From: a virus | DNA: 37,471 bases | Reading direction: 5' to 3' (one strand) | Virus record (IMG/VR): IMGVR_UViG_3300023094_000007 | Location: 1-37,471 of that record | In this document: positions 7,578-15,156 of the stretch, piece by piece | Layout: each line of letters begins with the position of its first letter | How positions within the stretch are numbered: position 1 is the stretch's first letter | Translations under genes and position numbers: made by a program | The notes under the pieces: generated by a model | The model's database searches: none | What the model was told of the DNA's origin: nothing | What the model saw: the letters and a program-made list of their open reading frames with translations, nothing else

Positions 7578-7753
7578 GGACTTTTGTCTATTAAGTAATA
7601 CCCAAAATGGTTAAACAGCCTAGATAGGGTTTTAAATGACAATTCACCTTTGTTGAATTTCCCTTTGATGTTTGTAGCGTACTGAGGTGAAATGTAACCA
7701 GCGTACCATTTCTCCTTAGATGTTATTTCTTTAAATACTTCATGTTCTGTCAT
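7562..7753 (-). CDS. Small HTH protein, probable regulator of the reverse cassette
   Basis: 63 residues. KWYAGYISPQYATNIKGKFNKGELSFKTLSRLFNHFGYYL fits the small helix-turn-helix proteins of Bacteroidota that place two short helices around residues 20-50. It would repress or activate its own operon. The start ATG is only four bases after a -7-like box, so the mRNA may be leaderless. Two TATAAACAAA direct repeats overlap the promoter and are candidate operators. First gene of the minus-strand cassette 7753-6967. Confidence 0.68.
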   Translation of the reverse strand: MTEHEVFKEITSKEKWYAGYISPQYATNIKGKFNKGELSFKTLSRLFNHFGYYLIDKSPWEKR

Positions 7754-7757
7754 GCTA

Positions 7758-7788
7758 CGAATATAAACAAATAAAGTGTATAAACAAA
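7758..7788 (-). promoter_or_regulatory. Reverse-cassette promoter with two direct-repeat operators
   Basis: Read on the minus strand: TTTG (7788-7785), 19 bases, TATATTCG (7765-7758), seven of the eight bases of TAnnTTTG counting the two free positions. On the plus strand TATAAACAAA occurs at 7762-7771 and again at 7779-7788, starts 17 bases apart, one copy over the -7 and one over the -33. The layout suits self-regulation by the adjacent HTH protein. Confidence 0.55.
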
Positions 7789-7846
7789 CTACATGAAACG
7801 ATTTTTCTAAGAAATCAAATCAATCTATTTATTTTTATACCCAACG

Positions 7847-8512
7847 ATGGAATACAAAGGCATAACCAACGAGGCGTTAATAACAGACGTAGATGAGAAG
7901 AAAGGTATAGTTACCGGCTATCTCGCTAGTTTCGGCTCTATTGATATGGGGAATGATGTTTTCGTAAAAGGCGCTTTCTCGAAAACAATTGCTGAAAATG
8001 GACCGAGTGGAACAAAAAGGATTAAATACCTTTTAGATCATGACCCTAAACAAGCCGTTGGTGTGTTTACTGAGTTAAAAGAAGATAATAAAGGTCTTTA
8101 CTACGAGGCTAAAATAGGCACTCACGGCAAAGGCGCTGACTACATGAAAATGGTAGAAAGCGGTATTATCAATCAACATTCAGTAGGATTCAAACGGATT
8201 AAGCAGGAAGTTAAATCCGATGCTAAATACATTAAAGAGGTTTTCATGGGTGAAGGTTCAGGGCTTCAATTTTGGGCGGCTAACCCAAACACCCCTATTC
8301 TATCTCTAAAAGAACTCCAAGATCTTTCAGACAATTTCGATACTCTTAACCTCGCACTAAAAAGCGGATCGTTTACAGATGAGTGTTTTGAAATGCTTGA
8401 AGAAAAGGCTGGAATATTAAACGAAACTATACTGTCACTCAAAGCCGCTAATCTTAGCACTTTAAATGAGCCGATAAAATCAACAAACATATTCGACTTA
8501 TTAATTAACTAA
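7847..8512 (+). CDS. Prohead protease (HK97 gp4 / S78 type)
   Basis: 221 residues. GIVTGYLASFGSIDMGNDVFVKGAF is the standard opening strand region. His65 in LLDHDP and Ser112 in HSVGF are the expected catalytic pair. It cleaves the capsid delta domain, and itself, during prohead maturation. It lies immediately before the capsid gene. The C-terminal 70 residues are helical and would be lost or act as scaffold. The 93-base gap upstream carries the divergent reverse-cassette promoter; a TATTTTTA box at 7830-7837 could restart plus-strand transcription but lacks a -33. Confidence 0.93.
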   Translation: MEYKGITNEALITDVDEKKGIVTGYLASFGSIDMGNDVFVKGAFSKTIAENGPSGTKRIKYLLDHDPKQAVGVFTELKEDNKGLYYEAKIGTHGKGADYMKMVESGIINQHSVGFKRIKQEVKSDAKYIKEVFMGEGSGLQFWAANPNTPILSLKELQDLSDNFDTLNLALKSGSFTDECFEMLEEKAGILNETILSLKAANLSTLNEPIKSTNIFDLLIN

Positions 8513-8513
8513 C

Positions 8514-9776
8514 ATGAACAGAAATTTTATATACCGGACTGCGGGAGCCGGTTCTGAAGGAGGCGCAGGACTTGAAACAAAGGCTGCTGCTGAATTGAGG
8601 GTTAAGGAACTTGCTAAAGAAGTGGCAACGGATGAAATCAAAGGCGCTAAAACCGAATTGGAAACTAAGCTAACAAGTTTGGAAACTAAATCGGATACGC
8701 TAAAAACTGATTTGGAAGCAAAGATTGACAATTTCGCTGCTGATATCCGTACCGAGATTAAAAGCCATTCTGCTAAAGAATTGGAAACTAAATCATTTGC
8801 GGATGTTTTAGGCAAAGCCCTTGAAGATAACACCGATAAGATTGAGAAATTCAATCGTGGCGAGATCAAGAAATTCGATTTAGAACTTGATTTAAAAGCC
8901 GTTGGTGCTTTCGGGACAGGTAACGTAACGGGATCTACTCAGTGGGGTGGTCTCCAAAGACCGGGCGGTATCATTCCGAACCCGTCAACACGTACTCACA
9001 TACGTCAATTGTTAAACGTTCTGCCAGCAGGCCCAGGTACTGACTTCTATTTCATGCGTGAAAATGGGGCAGGCGAAGGCGCACCAGCACCGGCTGCAGA
9101 GGCAGCTACTAAGGCGCAGTTTGATCTTGACTTGGTAGAAGCAAGCGTTAAGTTTGAAACTATCGCTGGCTGGATGTTAATGTCTCGTAAAGCGATGTTA
9201 AATATCCCGGGATTAATGGCGTACTTAAACCTGCGTTTGCCTGAAAAACTTTGGGATGTTGAAGATGCGCAGATTCTTTACGGTAACGGTACAACTCCGA
9301 ACCTTAAAGGTATCTTGACCTCTGGAAACTTTGTTGCTGGTCAGGCTGCAGGTCCTACTCCTTTGGTAGAAAAGATCATTAAAGATATGTCTTTGTTGGA
9401 GGATACGTACAAACGCCTTGCAACAGGTATCTTAATGCGTCCTTCTGATTACTTTAGCTTCTTCTTGAATAAAGCTTCAGGCTCAGGTGAATATGATTTA
9501 CCACAAGGCGTTAGTTTCGTTAATGGCACATTGTACATCTTAGGCGTTCCGGTTGCAAAACCTACCGCTCTAACTCAGTATGATTATGTTGTTGGGGACT
9601 TCGACAGAGGCGCTGAACTTTACCAACAAGAAGCAATGAGAATTGAGTTCTTTGAGCAAGATGGAACAAACGTTCGTACTAACCAGGTAACGGTTCGTAT
9701 TGAAGAAACAGTTGCTTTACCAGTGTACGGCCCTGACTTCTTCATCAAAGGTTCATCTAATCCTACAGCTCCTTAA
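8514..9776 (+). CDS. Major capsid protein, HK97 fold with delta domain
   Basis: 420 residues. Residues about 18-110 are a charged coiled coil with repeated LETK units, the scaffold-like delta domain removed by the prohead protease. The coat part starts around residue 125 (AVGAFGTGNVTGSTQWGG) and shows the family signatures LLNVLPAGPGTDFYFMRENG, KFETIAGWMLMSRKAM, PEKLWDVEDAQILYGNGT and the C-terminal strand region VRTNQVTVRIEETVALPVYGPDFF. An intrinsic terminator follows 22 bases after the stop, fitting high but bounded expression. Confidence 0.96.
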   Translation: MNRNFIYRTAGAGSEGGAGLETKAAAELRVKELAKEVATDEIKGAKTELETKLTSLETKSDTLKTDLEAKIDNFAADIRTEIKSHSAKELETKSFADVLGKALEDNTDKIEKFNRGEIKKFDLELDLKAVGAFGTGNVTGSTQWGGLQRPGGIIPNPSTRTHIRQLLNVLPAGPGTDFYFMRENGAGEGAPAPAAEAATKAQFDLDLVEASVKFETIAGWMLMSRKAMLNIPGLMAYLNLRLPEKLWDVEDAQILYGNGTTPNLKGILTSGNFVAGQAAGPTPLVEKIIKDMSLLEDTYKRLATGILMRPSDYFSFFLNKASGSGEYDLPQGVSFVNGTLYILGVPVAKPTALTQYDYVVGDFDRGAELYQQEAMRIEFFEQDGTNVRTNQVTVRIEETVALPVYGPDFFIKGSSNPTAP

Positions 9777-9798
9777 TTTCAGTTTGGGTTATATCTAT

Positions 9799-9834
9799 AA
9801 AAAGCCGGTCGGGTATTCCGGTCGGCTTTTTTAA
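9799..9834 (+). terminator. Intrinsic terminator after the capsid gene
   Basis: AAAAAGCCG at 9799-9807 pairs with CGGCTTTTT at 9823-9831. The inner bases pair further through G-C and G-U pairs to a three-base loop, and a T run follows. It lies between capsid and connector genes, so it probably attenuates read-through and sets a high capsid to connector ratio. Confidence 0.88.
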
Positions 9835-9843
9835 TTAACGGTC

Positions 9844-10020
9844 ATGGGAAAAGTAAAATTATTAAAGGATCACGTTTTAGGTTCGAAAGGCGATACAGTC
9901 GAAGTAACACCAGAGCAAGAAAATTACCTGCAAAGAGTGGGTGTAACAGCAAAAGAAAATGGCAAAACAGACACAACCACAATCGGAACAAAAGGAAACG
10001 CCAAAGGTAAGAAAGGTTAA
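9844..10020 (+). CDS. Small KOW-like protein, first of an overlapping paralogous pair
   Basis: 58 residues from ATG 9844 to TAA 10018-10020. VKLLKDHVLGSKGDTVEVTPEQENYLQRVGV looks like a small beta-barrel module. The next gene starts inside it, 9959, in another frame, and encodes the related VKFTRDYHGKHGVRLKDEVITVSEEAFQEL, so this is a tandem duplicated pair sharing 62 bases in two frames. The last ~20 residues are low-complexity Thr/Gly/Lys, as expected for an overlapped tail. A structural role is inferred from position between capsid and connector. Confidence 0.6.
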   Translation: MGKVKLLKDHVLGSKGDTVEVTPEQENYLQRVGVTAKENGKTDTTTIGTKGNAKGKKG

Positions 10021-10141
10021 GTTTACCAGAGATTATCATGGTAAACATGGGGTTCGTTTAAAAGACGAAGTGATTACCGTTTCAGAGGAAGCGTTCCAAG
10101 AATTAAAGGCAGGCGGTAACGTAAATATTGACAGGGACTAA
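9959..10141 (+). CDS. Small KOW-like protein, second of the pair
   Basis: 60 residues. The N-terminus is polar (QTQPQSEQKE), followed by a beta-rich part resembling the previous protein (see there). Small proteins of this kind in this position are common in phages of the group and may decorate the capsid or assist connector assembly, but that is inference. The stop is directly followed by the connector start. The first 62 bases are shared with the upstream gene in a different frame. Confidence 0.68.
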   Translation: MAKQTQPQSEQKETPKVRKVKFTRDYHGKHGVRLKDEVITVSEEAFQELKAGGNVNIDRD

Positions 10142-10624
10142 ATGGCAACTCCATTAGATGTTATAACATTAGATGATGCGAAGGACTACCTAAAAGTAGA
10201 TTTCCCGGATGAAGATGCGCTTATAACTCAGTTTATAAAATCGTGTGTTGCAATGGTGGAAAACGCCACTCAGCAAAGGTTATACAGACGCGAGGAAGTT
10301 GTTTTTATGTCTGGATGGAAAGCTATATTTTACCCTTATCCTTTGATAACGATTGATGAGGTTAAAAATCAAGAGGGTGTAGTCCAGGATTCAGGCAATT
10401 ATAGCGTTTATGACGGTGTTGTTAAATTACCATCGTGTGGACAATGGCAGGTTAAAGCTACAGTAGGATACGATTCAGGATTAGTGCCACAGCCTTTGAT
10501 TGATGCGGCTTTGTTGTGTTTACATTACAAGTATAACAATCGGGGGCTGGCAGATAAAGCAATCGTTGAGGCTCAGGATGTAATAGACCATATTGCGCCT
10601 TACAAAGAATTTACATGGTTTTAA
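10142..10624 (+). CDS. Head-tail connector, HK97 gp6-like
   Basis: 160 residues. TLDDAKDYLKVDFPDEDALITQFIKSCVAMVENATQQRLY is the four-helix opening of the gp6/gp15 adaptor family, and VKATVGYDSG...PQPLIDAALLCLHYKYNNR is its closing helix. It forms the ring bound under the portal. The gene directly follows the KOW-like pair, and a short gene starts within its last ten bases. Confidence 0.86.
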   Translation: MATPLDVITLDDAKDYLKVDFPDEDALITQFIKSCVAMVENATQQRLYRREEVVFMSGWKAIFYPYPLITIDEVKNQEGVVQDSGNYSVYDGVVKLPSCGQWQVKATVGYDSGLVPQPLIDAALLCLHYKYNNRGLADKAIVEAQDVIDHIAPYKEFTWF

Positions 10625-10788
10625 AGCCGTCTGTTATAAAAACTGCATGGTGGCACATGATTGAAGATATGCCAGAATTAATAAATATGGCAGATCCTGA
10701 AACAGTCCTTATGTATGTTACAGTTGACGGTCAATTATTAGGAATAGTTACGGTAAACGATTTGCTCAATGGATGCGGGGAAGTATAA
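10615..10788 (+). CDS. 57-residue protein between connector genes
   Basis: ATG 10615 to TAA 10786-10788, overlapping the connector gene by 10 bases and the head-closure gene by 20, filling an otherwise unexplained 144-base gap. The product has WWHMIEDMPELI and then VTVDGQLLGIVTVNDLLNG, resembling a beta-beta-alpha unit of the kind seen in CBS motifs, though one unit alone would not be a nucleotide-binding domain. Unknown function; packed position supports a real gene. Confidence 0.62.
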   Translation: MVLKPSVIKTAWWHMIEDMPELINMADPETVLMYVTVDGQLLGIVTVNDLLNGCGEV

Positions 10789-11116
10789 CAGGAAGATCCA
10801 ATTTTGGCGTAAGCCTACAACGCAGAGCGCATCGGGCGCAAACGTTGCCGGTGTTCCTGTTATGGAAATCGAAACATGGGCTAACTTTAAAAAACCGGAT
10901 GCGTTGAGTTCGGGAAGGTCAAATGAAGCGGGTGAGTTAGTTTTGAATACGTTTTGTAGGTTTACAATAAGGCGTAGGGGTTCATTTACTCCATCTATAT
11001 CGGATTATATTGTTATGGGCGGCGATAGATACACGATTCACCAAATAGGCGACAGCAACGACCCGGAAACAAGTTCTGCAGATGTAACATTTTACGCATC
11101 AGTGCAAAATGGCTAG
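10769..11116 (+). CDS. Head-tail adaptor / head closure protein (SPP1 gp16-like)
   Basis: 115 residues. KYNRKIQFWRKPTTQSASG...ETWANFKKP...FCRFTIRRRGSFTPSISDYIVMGGDRYTIHQIGD follows the order of the phage head-tail joining family (R-x-I-x-W...D.I...G..Y.I..I). It stoppers the connector after packaging. Overlaps both neighbours by a few bases. Confidence 0.87.
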   Translation: MDAGKYNRKIQFWRKPTTQSASGANVAGVPVMEIETWANFKKPDALSSGRSNEAGELVLNTFCRFTIRRRGSFTPSISDYIVMGGDRYTIHQIGDSNDPETSSADVTFYASVQNG

Positions 11117-11702
11117 CGCTGTCAAGGGGTTAGCTGCCGTTAGGAGAGCGTTAAGGGATTTAGAGGCTAAGACTAACAAGGGTGTGACAAAAGCGGTGCA
11201 AACCGCCGTCGTTGAAGGGCATGGAGGAGCGGTAGATTTAGCGCCTGTTAATATGGGTAAACTAAGGCAATCTATATTCTTTGAAGTAAAGCAAGCGAAA
11301 GGGAGATGGGGGGTTGTAGAGGGCATTATAGGAGCGAATGAATTATATGCTCCATTTGTTGAGTTTGGCACAGGGGCAAAGGTTCAGGTGCCAGGAGAAT
11401 TTCAAGAGTTAGCTTCGAAGTTTAAGGGTAAAGGAGGCGGTAACTTTGATGAAATGCTTGAATCAATAATTGATTGGGTTAAGGCAAAAGGAATAACCGG
11501 TGTATATAGCATTAAAACGCAAAGACGAGCATCTAGGCGAGGCGTAGACGAAGGGGCAGAGGATAGGCGTGTAGCGTTCTTGATTGCAATGTCAATACTA
11601 AAAAAAGGGATTAGGCCACAGCCGTTTTTATACCCCGGGTATTTAAAAGCAAAGGTCGTATTAATACGCGAAATTGAACAATTGGTAAAAACTGTTAAAT
11701 GA
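11109..11702 (+). CDS. Tail component, HK97 gp10-like
   Basis: 197 residues. KGLAAVRRALRDLEAKTNKGVTKAVQTAVVEGHGGAVDLAPVNMGKLRQSIFFEV is the N-terminal helix then strand typical of the HK97 gp10 family, and ANELYAPFVEFGTGAKVQVP carries the conserved Y..FVEFGT. The family's usual length is near 130-150, so this one has an insertion around residues 105-165 including an Arg-rich RRASRRGVDEGAEDRR. It joins connector and tail tube. ATGA overlap with the next gene. Confidence 0.87.
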   Translation: MASAVKGLAAVRRALRDLEAKTNKGVTKAVQTAVVEGHGGAVDLAPVNMGKLRQSIFFEVKQAKGRWGVVEGIIGANELYAPFVEFGTGAKVQVPGEFQELASKFKGKGGGNFDEMLESIIDWVKAKGITGVYSIKTQRRASRRGVDEGAEDRRVAFLIAMSILKKGIRPQPFLYPGYLKAKVVLIREIEQLVKTVK

Positions 11703-12127
11703 AGAATCCTTCAAGGCAATTAAGAGAGGCGTATTTTAGCAGGCTAAACGGAAATGTAATTGTTAACGGGTCTGCTATACCTGTTTTCAACACTACTTTG
11801 CCGGATACCAACGCTAATTTTTACATTATACTATCCTCTCAAACTGGGAGGCAAGAAAGGGATAAATGTCGTAAATTACGGGAGCATACGCAATTAGTTG
11901 ACATTGTAACTAAGTTTGACCCATTTACAGGGAATAACGATGTATCGGATGATATATTAAACCAGGTTAGCGTAATTATAAACAACGGGGTAGATTTAGA
12001 TTTGGGGGCAGACTTTGAATGTTTAGGCGGGGATGAAGAATCAACAACAGATACAAATTTTGAAACTCCGAATGAAACTATTATCAGAAAATTGATTAGA
12101 TTTAGACACTTAATAAACATTAAATAA
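11699..12127 (+). CDS. Probable tail completion / terminator protein
   Basis: 142 residues between gp10-like and tail tube genes, where phages of this type encode a gp17-like (DUF3168-type) tail terminator. NFYIILSSQTGRQERDKCRKLREHTQLVDIVTKF fits the central strands of that fold (YI.l...t......r...h...v.i...). Assigned mostly from synteny. No other motif. Confidence 0.68.
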   Translation: MKNPSRQLREAYFSRLNGNVIVNGSAIPVFNTTLPDTNANFYIILSSQTGRQERDKCRKLREHTQLVDIVTKFDPFTGNNDVSDDILNQVSVIINNGVDLDLGADFECLGGDEESTTDTNFETPNETIIRKLIRFRHLINIK

Positions 12128-12128
12128 A

Positions 12129-12569
12129 ATGGCAAAAAAGAACGGAACGGATATCCTCATTGCTAAATGGGTTTCCTCAGGAACACCAGCATACAAAGTA
12201 CTTGTTTGCTTACGTGATACCTCTATTAATCGCACCAAAGATACTATTGATGCAAGCTCTAAATGTACTGACGGATATTCTGAAAGTTTGGGAGGCCGTA
12301 AGACCATCGAATTAGCTATTTCGGGTGTTACTCAGTTTGCTCCGGCATCAGGTGAGCTTGGCATAGCTGATTTACGTACGGATTGGGATTCTGATTTGGC
12401 TTACGATTATAAAATCTACAGCAGGTCTGCAGATGCTAATTTCGTAACTCAGTACTTCAATGCTCGTACTGCTTCGTTAAACGAGACTTATAACGATGCT
12501 GACGTTGCGCAGTTTGATGCGACTTTTGCAGTTAACGGGGGGTTCACTACAGTCGATCCACATGCGTAA
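12129..12569 (+). CDS. Major tail tube protein
   Basis: 146 residues. GTDILIAKWVSSG, LRDTSINRTKDTIDASSKCTDGYSESLGGRKTIELAISG and a closing DVAQFDATFAVNGGF match the beta-sandwich tail tube family (TP901-1/gpV-like), where the N-terminal strands are followed by a loop ending DxT or DASSK. Hexamers stack to form the tail tube around the tape measure. The chaperone gene starts inside its last eight bases. Confidence 0.85.
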   Translation: MAKKNGTDILIAKWVSSGTPAYKVLVCLRDTSINRTKDTIDASSKCTDGYSESLGGRKTIELAISGVTQFAPASGELGIADLRTDWDSDLAYDYKIYSRSADANFVTQYFNARTASLNETYNDADVAQFDATFAVNGGFTTVDPHA

Positions 12570-12930
12570 GACTTTCGAGTTTGAAGTAGACGGCAAAAAA
12601 AGAGAGTTTCGGTTAGGCAGTTATGCCATATTGGAAATGCTTTCTGATATGGGTATCGATCCATCTGATATTACTCAGCTTTTCGACCCGGTTAACGAAA
12701 TTAAATCTGTTGTATCCTTTATGTTCCACTCAGGTGTTTACCACTTCGATAGGTTAGGCCAAAAGCCTGATTTCGTTCGTGGAGACATTTACGATTGGAT
12801 AGACATTACCGGGGGATTCTCTGGTGAGTTTTTTCAGTCTTTCCGTACTGCAATGATCGAATCCATTGGTTTAGTAGAGAAAGCGCCTGAGGAAGAAACA
12901 GAAAGCGAAGGGCAGATAAAAAAAAAGTAA
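12562..12930 (+). CDS. Tail assembly chaperone, short form (G-like)
   Basis: 122 residues from ATG 12562, overlapping the tail tube end. FEFEVDGKKREFRLGSYAILEMLSDMGIDPSDITQLF is the usual compact N-terminus. The frame ends in a nine-A run followed at once by AAG TAA. The long form is made by a -1 frameshift there (separate entry). These proteins keep the tape measure soluble and recruit tube subunits. Position between tube and tape measure is diagnostic. Confidence 0.85.
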   Translation: MRKTFEFEVDGKKREFRLGSYAILEMLSDMGIDPSDITQLFDPVNEIKSVVSFMFHSGVYHFDRLGQKPDFVRGDIYDWIDITGGFSGEFFQSFRTAMIESIGLVEKAPEEETESEGQIKKK

Positions 12931-13220
12931 CCGTAAATGACGCTTATGAATTATCTTTTAAGATAGGACTAAAGCCTTTTGAGTTTTACGATCTTACTTG
13001 GAAAGAGTTTGTTTTTTGCGTTAACGGATACTTAGGCAGAGAGAATGATGAGTGGCGCAGAACAAGGGAGTTAATTTACTGGATAAACGCCACTTCAATA
13101 AACCCGGATACAGACAAGAAAAAAGCAGAAGATTTCTTTAGTCTGCCGGGTGATAAATCAACATTCGTTTTTGACGAAGAATATAAACAATCAGCATTAG
13201 ATGCTTTAAAGAATGGCTAA
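12562..13220 (+). CDS. Tail assembly chaperone, frameshifted long form (GT-like)
   Basis: A -1 shift at A AAA AAG (12921-12927) continues into a frame with no start codon of its own, open to TAA 13218-13220, yielding about 219 residues. The added domain runs from VTVNDAYELSFKIGLKPFEFYDLTWKEF-type sequence to ALDALKNG, and the LTxxEF-like segment is typical of T domains. The downstream stop overlaps the tape measure start. Programmed frameshifting at this locus is widely conserved in long-tailed phages. Confidence 0.85.
12921..12927 (+). other. -1 frameshift slippery heptamer A AAA AAG
   Basis: In the chaperone frame the codons read ATA AAA AAA AAG TAA. A AAA AAG is the strong bacterial slippery heptamer (dnaX type), here placed directly before the zero-frame stop. 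Nine As in total (12918-12926) give extra slip options. I did not find an obvious strong stem immediately downstream by eye. Confidence 0.85.
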
Positions 13221-15156
13221 CAATTTTGAGGTTTCAGTAGGTGGCAATGTTGCCGGACTTCAAAGAGCTTTAGGGGTTGGAGGTCAGGCCGACAAAGCTT
13301 TAGACCATGTTGCCGATAAGGCAGAAAAAACCGCTTCATCCGTTGCCGGGTCTTTTAATAAAATTAATACAGCTTCCACAGGAGCATCCCGAGCATTGGC
13401 TGCATCTGCCATGCAAGCCGCCAAATCCGGACGTGACTATACCGCTCTTTCAAGAGTAGTACAAGATTTGCCTTTCGGGTTTATCGGTATCCAAAACAAT
13501 ATTACTCAATTATTACCGGCTGCCGGTGCGTTAGGGTTGGTATTCTCTGCTGTTGTTTCTGCGATTACTTTTGCTCAGGTTGGTACATCTGCATGGACTA
13601 GGGGATTAAAAGAGAATAAGACCGCAGTTGATAACCTCACTAAGTCAGGAGAGGAATATGCTAAATCATTAGGTAATATTTCCGGGGCCAGACTACGAGG
13701 ACTTCAAGGTTCTGCGGAGGAAGTTACAACGCTGAGGCTTCTTTATAAGCAATATACCGATAATACCAATTCCTTACAGGAACGTAAAAGTGCATACGAT
13801 CAATTGCAAAATCTGTATCCTGGGTATTTTGGCAATCTTAAATTCGAAGAAACGGCAACCAAAAAAACAAGGGATGCGTACGATAGTTTAACTCAGTCAA
13901 TCATTGCTACAGCAAAGGCAAGGGCGTTCTCTGAGCAGATAGCCGGAAACGCAATCAAAAGGCAAGAGAATGAATTAAAAATACTCCAACTAAGAATAAC
14001 AGGCGAGCAATTTGTAGCTGCAGAAGTTGCAAGAAGCGAGAAGAATCAAAGGTCATTAAACGCTAGCTATACAGATGCTCAAAAGGGGCTAAGACTTAGC
14101 GAAGAACAGATACTTAAAAATAACGCTGCGGTTTCCGAGCAAGTAAAACAGTCATCTGTTTATTTAGGACTGCAGTCCAAAATTGTTACCTACGAGAAGG
14201 AAAACCTTAATCTTAGCACCAATGATCTAAAGCTTGAAAAAGAAATAAACAAAGAGCTTGAAAAAGGCGCTAAGTTAACCGGAAAGGTTGGCGAGAAAGA
14301 CGATCCGGCAAAAAAGACAGGGTTAACTAAGGCTCAAAAAGCAGAGTTAGAATATCAGAAAAGACTTCTTGAATATCAAAAGCAAGGACTGGCATTTGCC
14401 GGGAGCCTTGAATTATTGAAAATATCAAATTCGGTATCATCTGAATTGCAAAAACAGTCAGACGCAATAAAAGAGTTTAACGATGCTGTATCAGATACTG
14501 AAAAGCTATCTACAGGGTTAGAGGCGAGAGATCAGGCATTCAGGGATTCATTAGAAAAAATGAATTCTTACTCTGAGGGGATAACTCGGATACTTAATCA
14601 GGGTGTAGAAAACGGAGTATCAGACTTAGCGGGGAGTTTAGGCGAGGCATTAGGAAAGGGTGAAAATGTAGTTGAAGCGTTTGGTAATTCTGTATTATCT
14701 ACAGTAGGAGGCATTCTAGTTCAATTCGGTAAACTAACGATCGCCACAGGGGTAGCATCACTAGGGTTAAAGGCAGCTTTAAAATTAGGGAATCCGTTTG
14801 CCGCAATTGCAGCAGGTGCCGCCCTTGTTGCAGCAGGTGCCGCAGTTAGCGGGTTTGGATCTAAAATAGGTAGCGATTCAGATAACTCTAGCGGATCATC
14901 CACCGGACGAGGCAGAAGAATACCAGGATTCGCAACCGGGGTTAATAATTTCTCAGGTGGGTTAGCTTTAGTTGGTGAACGTGGCCCTGAGGTAGTAAAT
15001 TTACCGTCAGGGTCGGATGTTATACCTAATCACAGAATAGGAGGGTACGGTAACGCTGGCGCAAATTTCGAGGTAGTAAATATGTTTGATAACGACCAAT
15101 TCGTAACAATTATACAGCGAAGATCTGACAGGCTTAGGAGAGCCGGAGTAAGGTAA
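13213..15156 (+). CDS. Tape measure protein
   Basis: 647 residues. Starts FEVSVGGNVAGLQRALGVGGQ, a common opening in this family. Long helical stretches from 160 to 460, hydrophobic segments near residues 95-120 and 490-550 (VLSTVGGILVQFGKLTIATG, AAIAAGAALVAAGAAVSG), and the closing GFATGVNNFSGGLALVGERGPEVV signature found at the end of many tape measures. At about 1.5 angstrom per residue it predicts a tail near 95-100 nm, an inference from known scaling. Confidence 0.93.
   Translation: MANNFEVSVGGNVAGLQRALGVGGQADKALDHVADKAEKTASSVAGSFNKINTASTGASRALAASAMQAAKSGRDYTALSRVVQDLPFGFIGIQNNITQLLPAAGALGLVFSAVVSAITFAQVGTSAWTRGLKENKTAVDNLTKSGEEYAKSLGNISGARLRGLQGSAEEVTTLRLLYKQYTDNTNSLQERKSAYDQLQNLYPGYFGNLKFEETATKKTRDAYDSLTQSIIATAKARAFSEQIAGNAIKRQENELKILQLRITGEQFVAAEVARSEKNQRSLNASYTDAQKGLRLSEEQILKNNAAVSEQVKQSSVYLGLQSKIVTYEKENLNLSTNDLKLEKEINKELEKGAKLTGKVGEKDDPAKKTGLTKAQKAELEYQKRLLEYQKQGLAFAGSLELLKISNSVSSELQKQSDAIKEFNDAVSDTEKLSTGLEARDQAFRDSLEKMNSYSEGITRILNQGVENGVSDLAGSLGEALGKGENVVEAFGNSVLSTVGGILVQFGKLTIATGVASLGLKAALKLGNPFAAIAAGAALVAAGAAVSGFGSKIGSDSDNSSGSSTGRGRRIPGFATGVNNFSGGLALVGERGPEVVNLPSGSDVIPNHRIGGYGNAGANFEVVNMFDNDQFVTIIQRRSDRLRRAGVR

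Noticed and set aside
8501-8869. 122-codon minus-strand frame over the capsid delta domain
   Set aside because: Antisense of a repetitive coiled coil; Ser/Ala/Leu-rich and without promoter.
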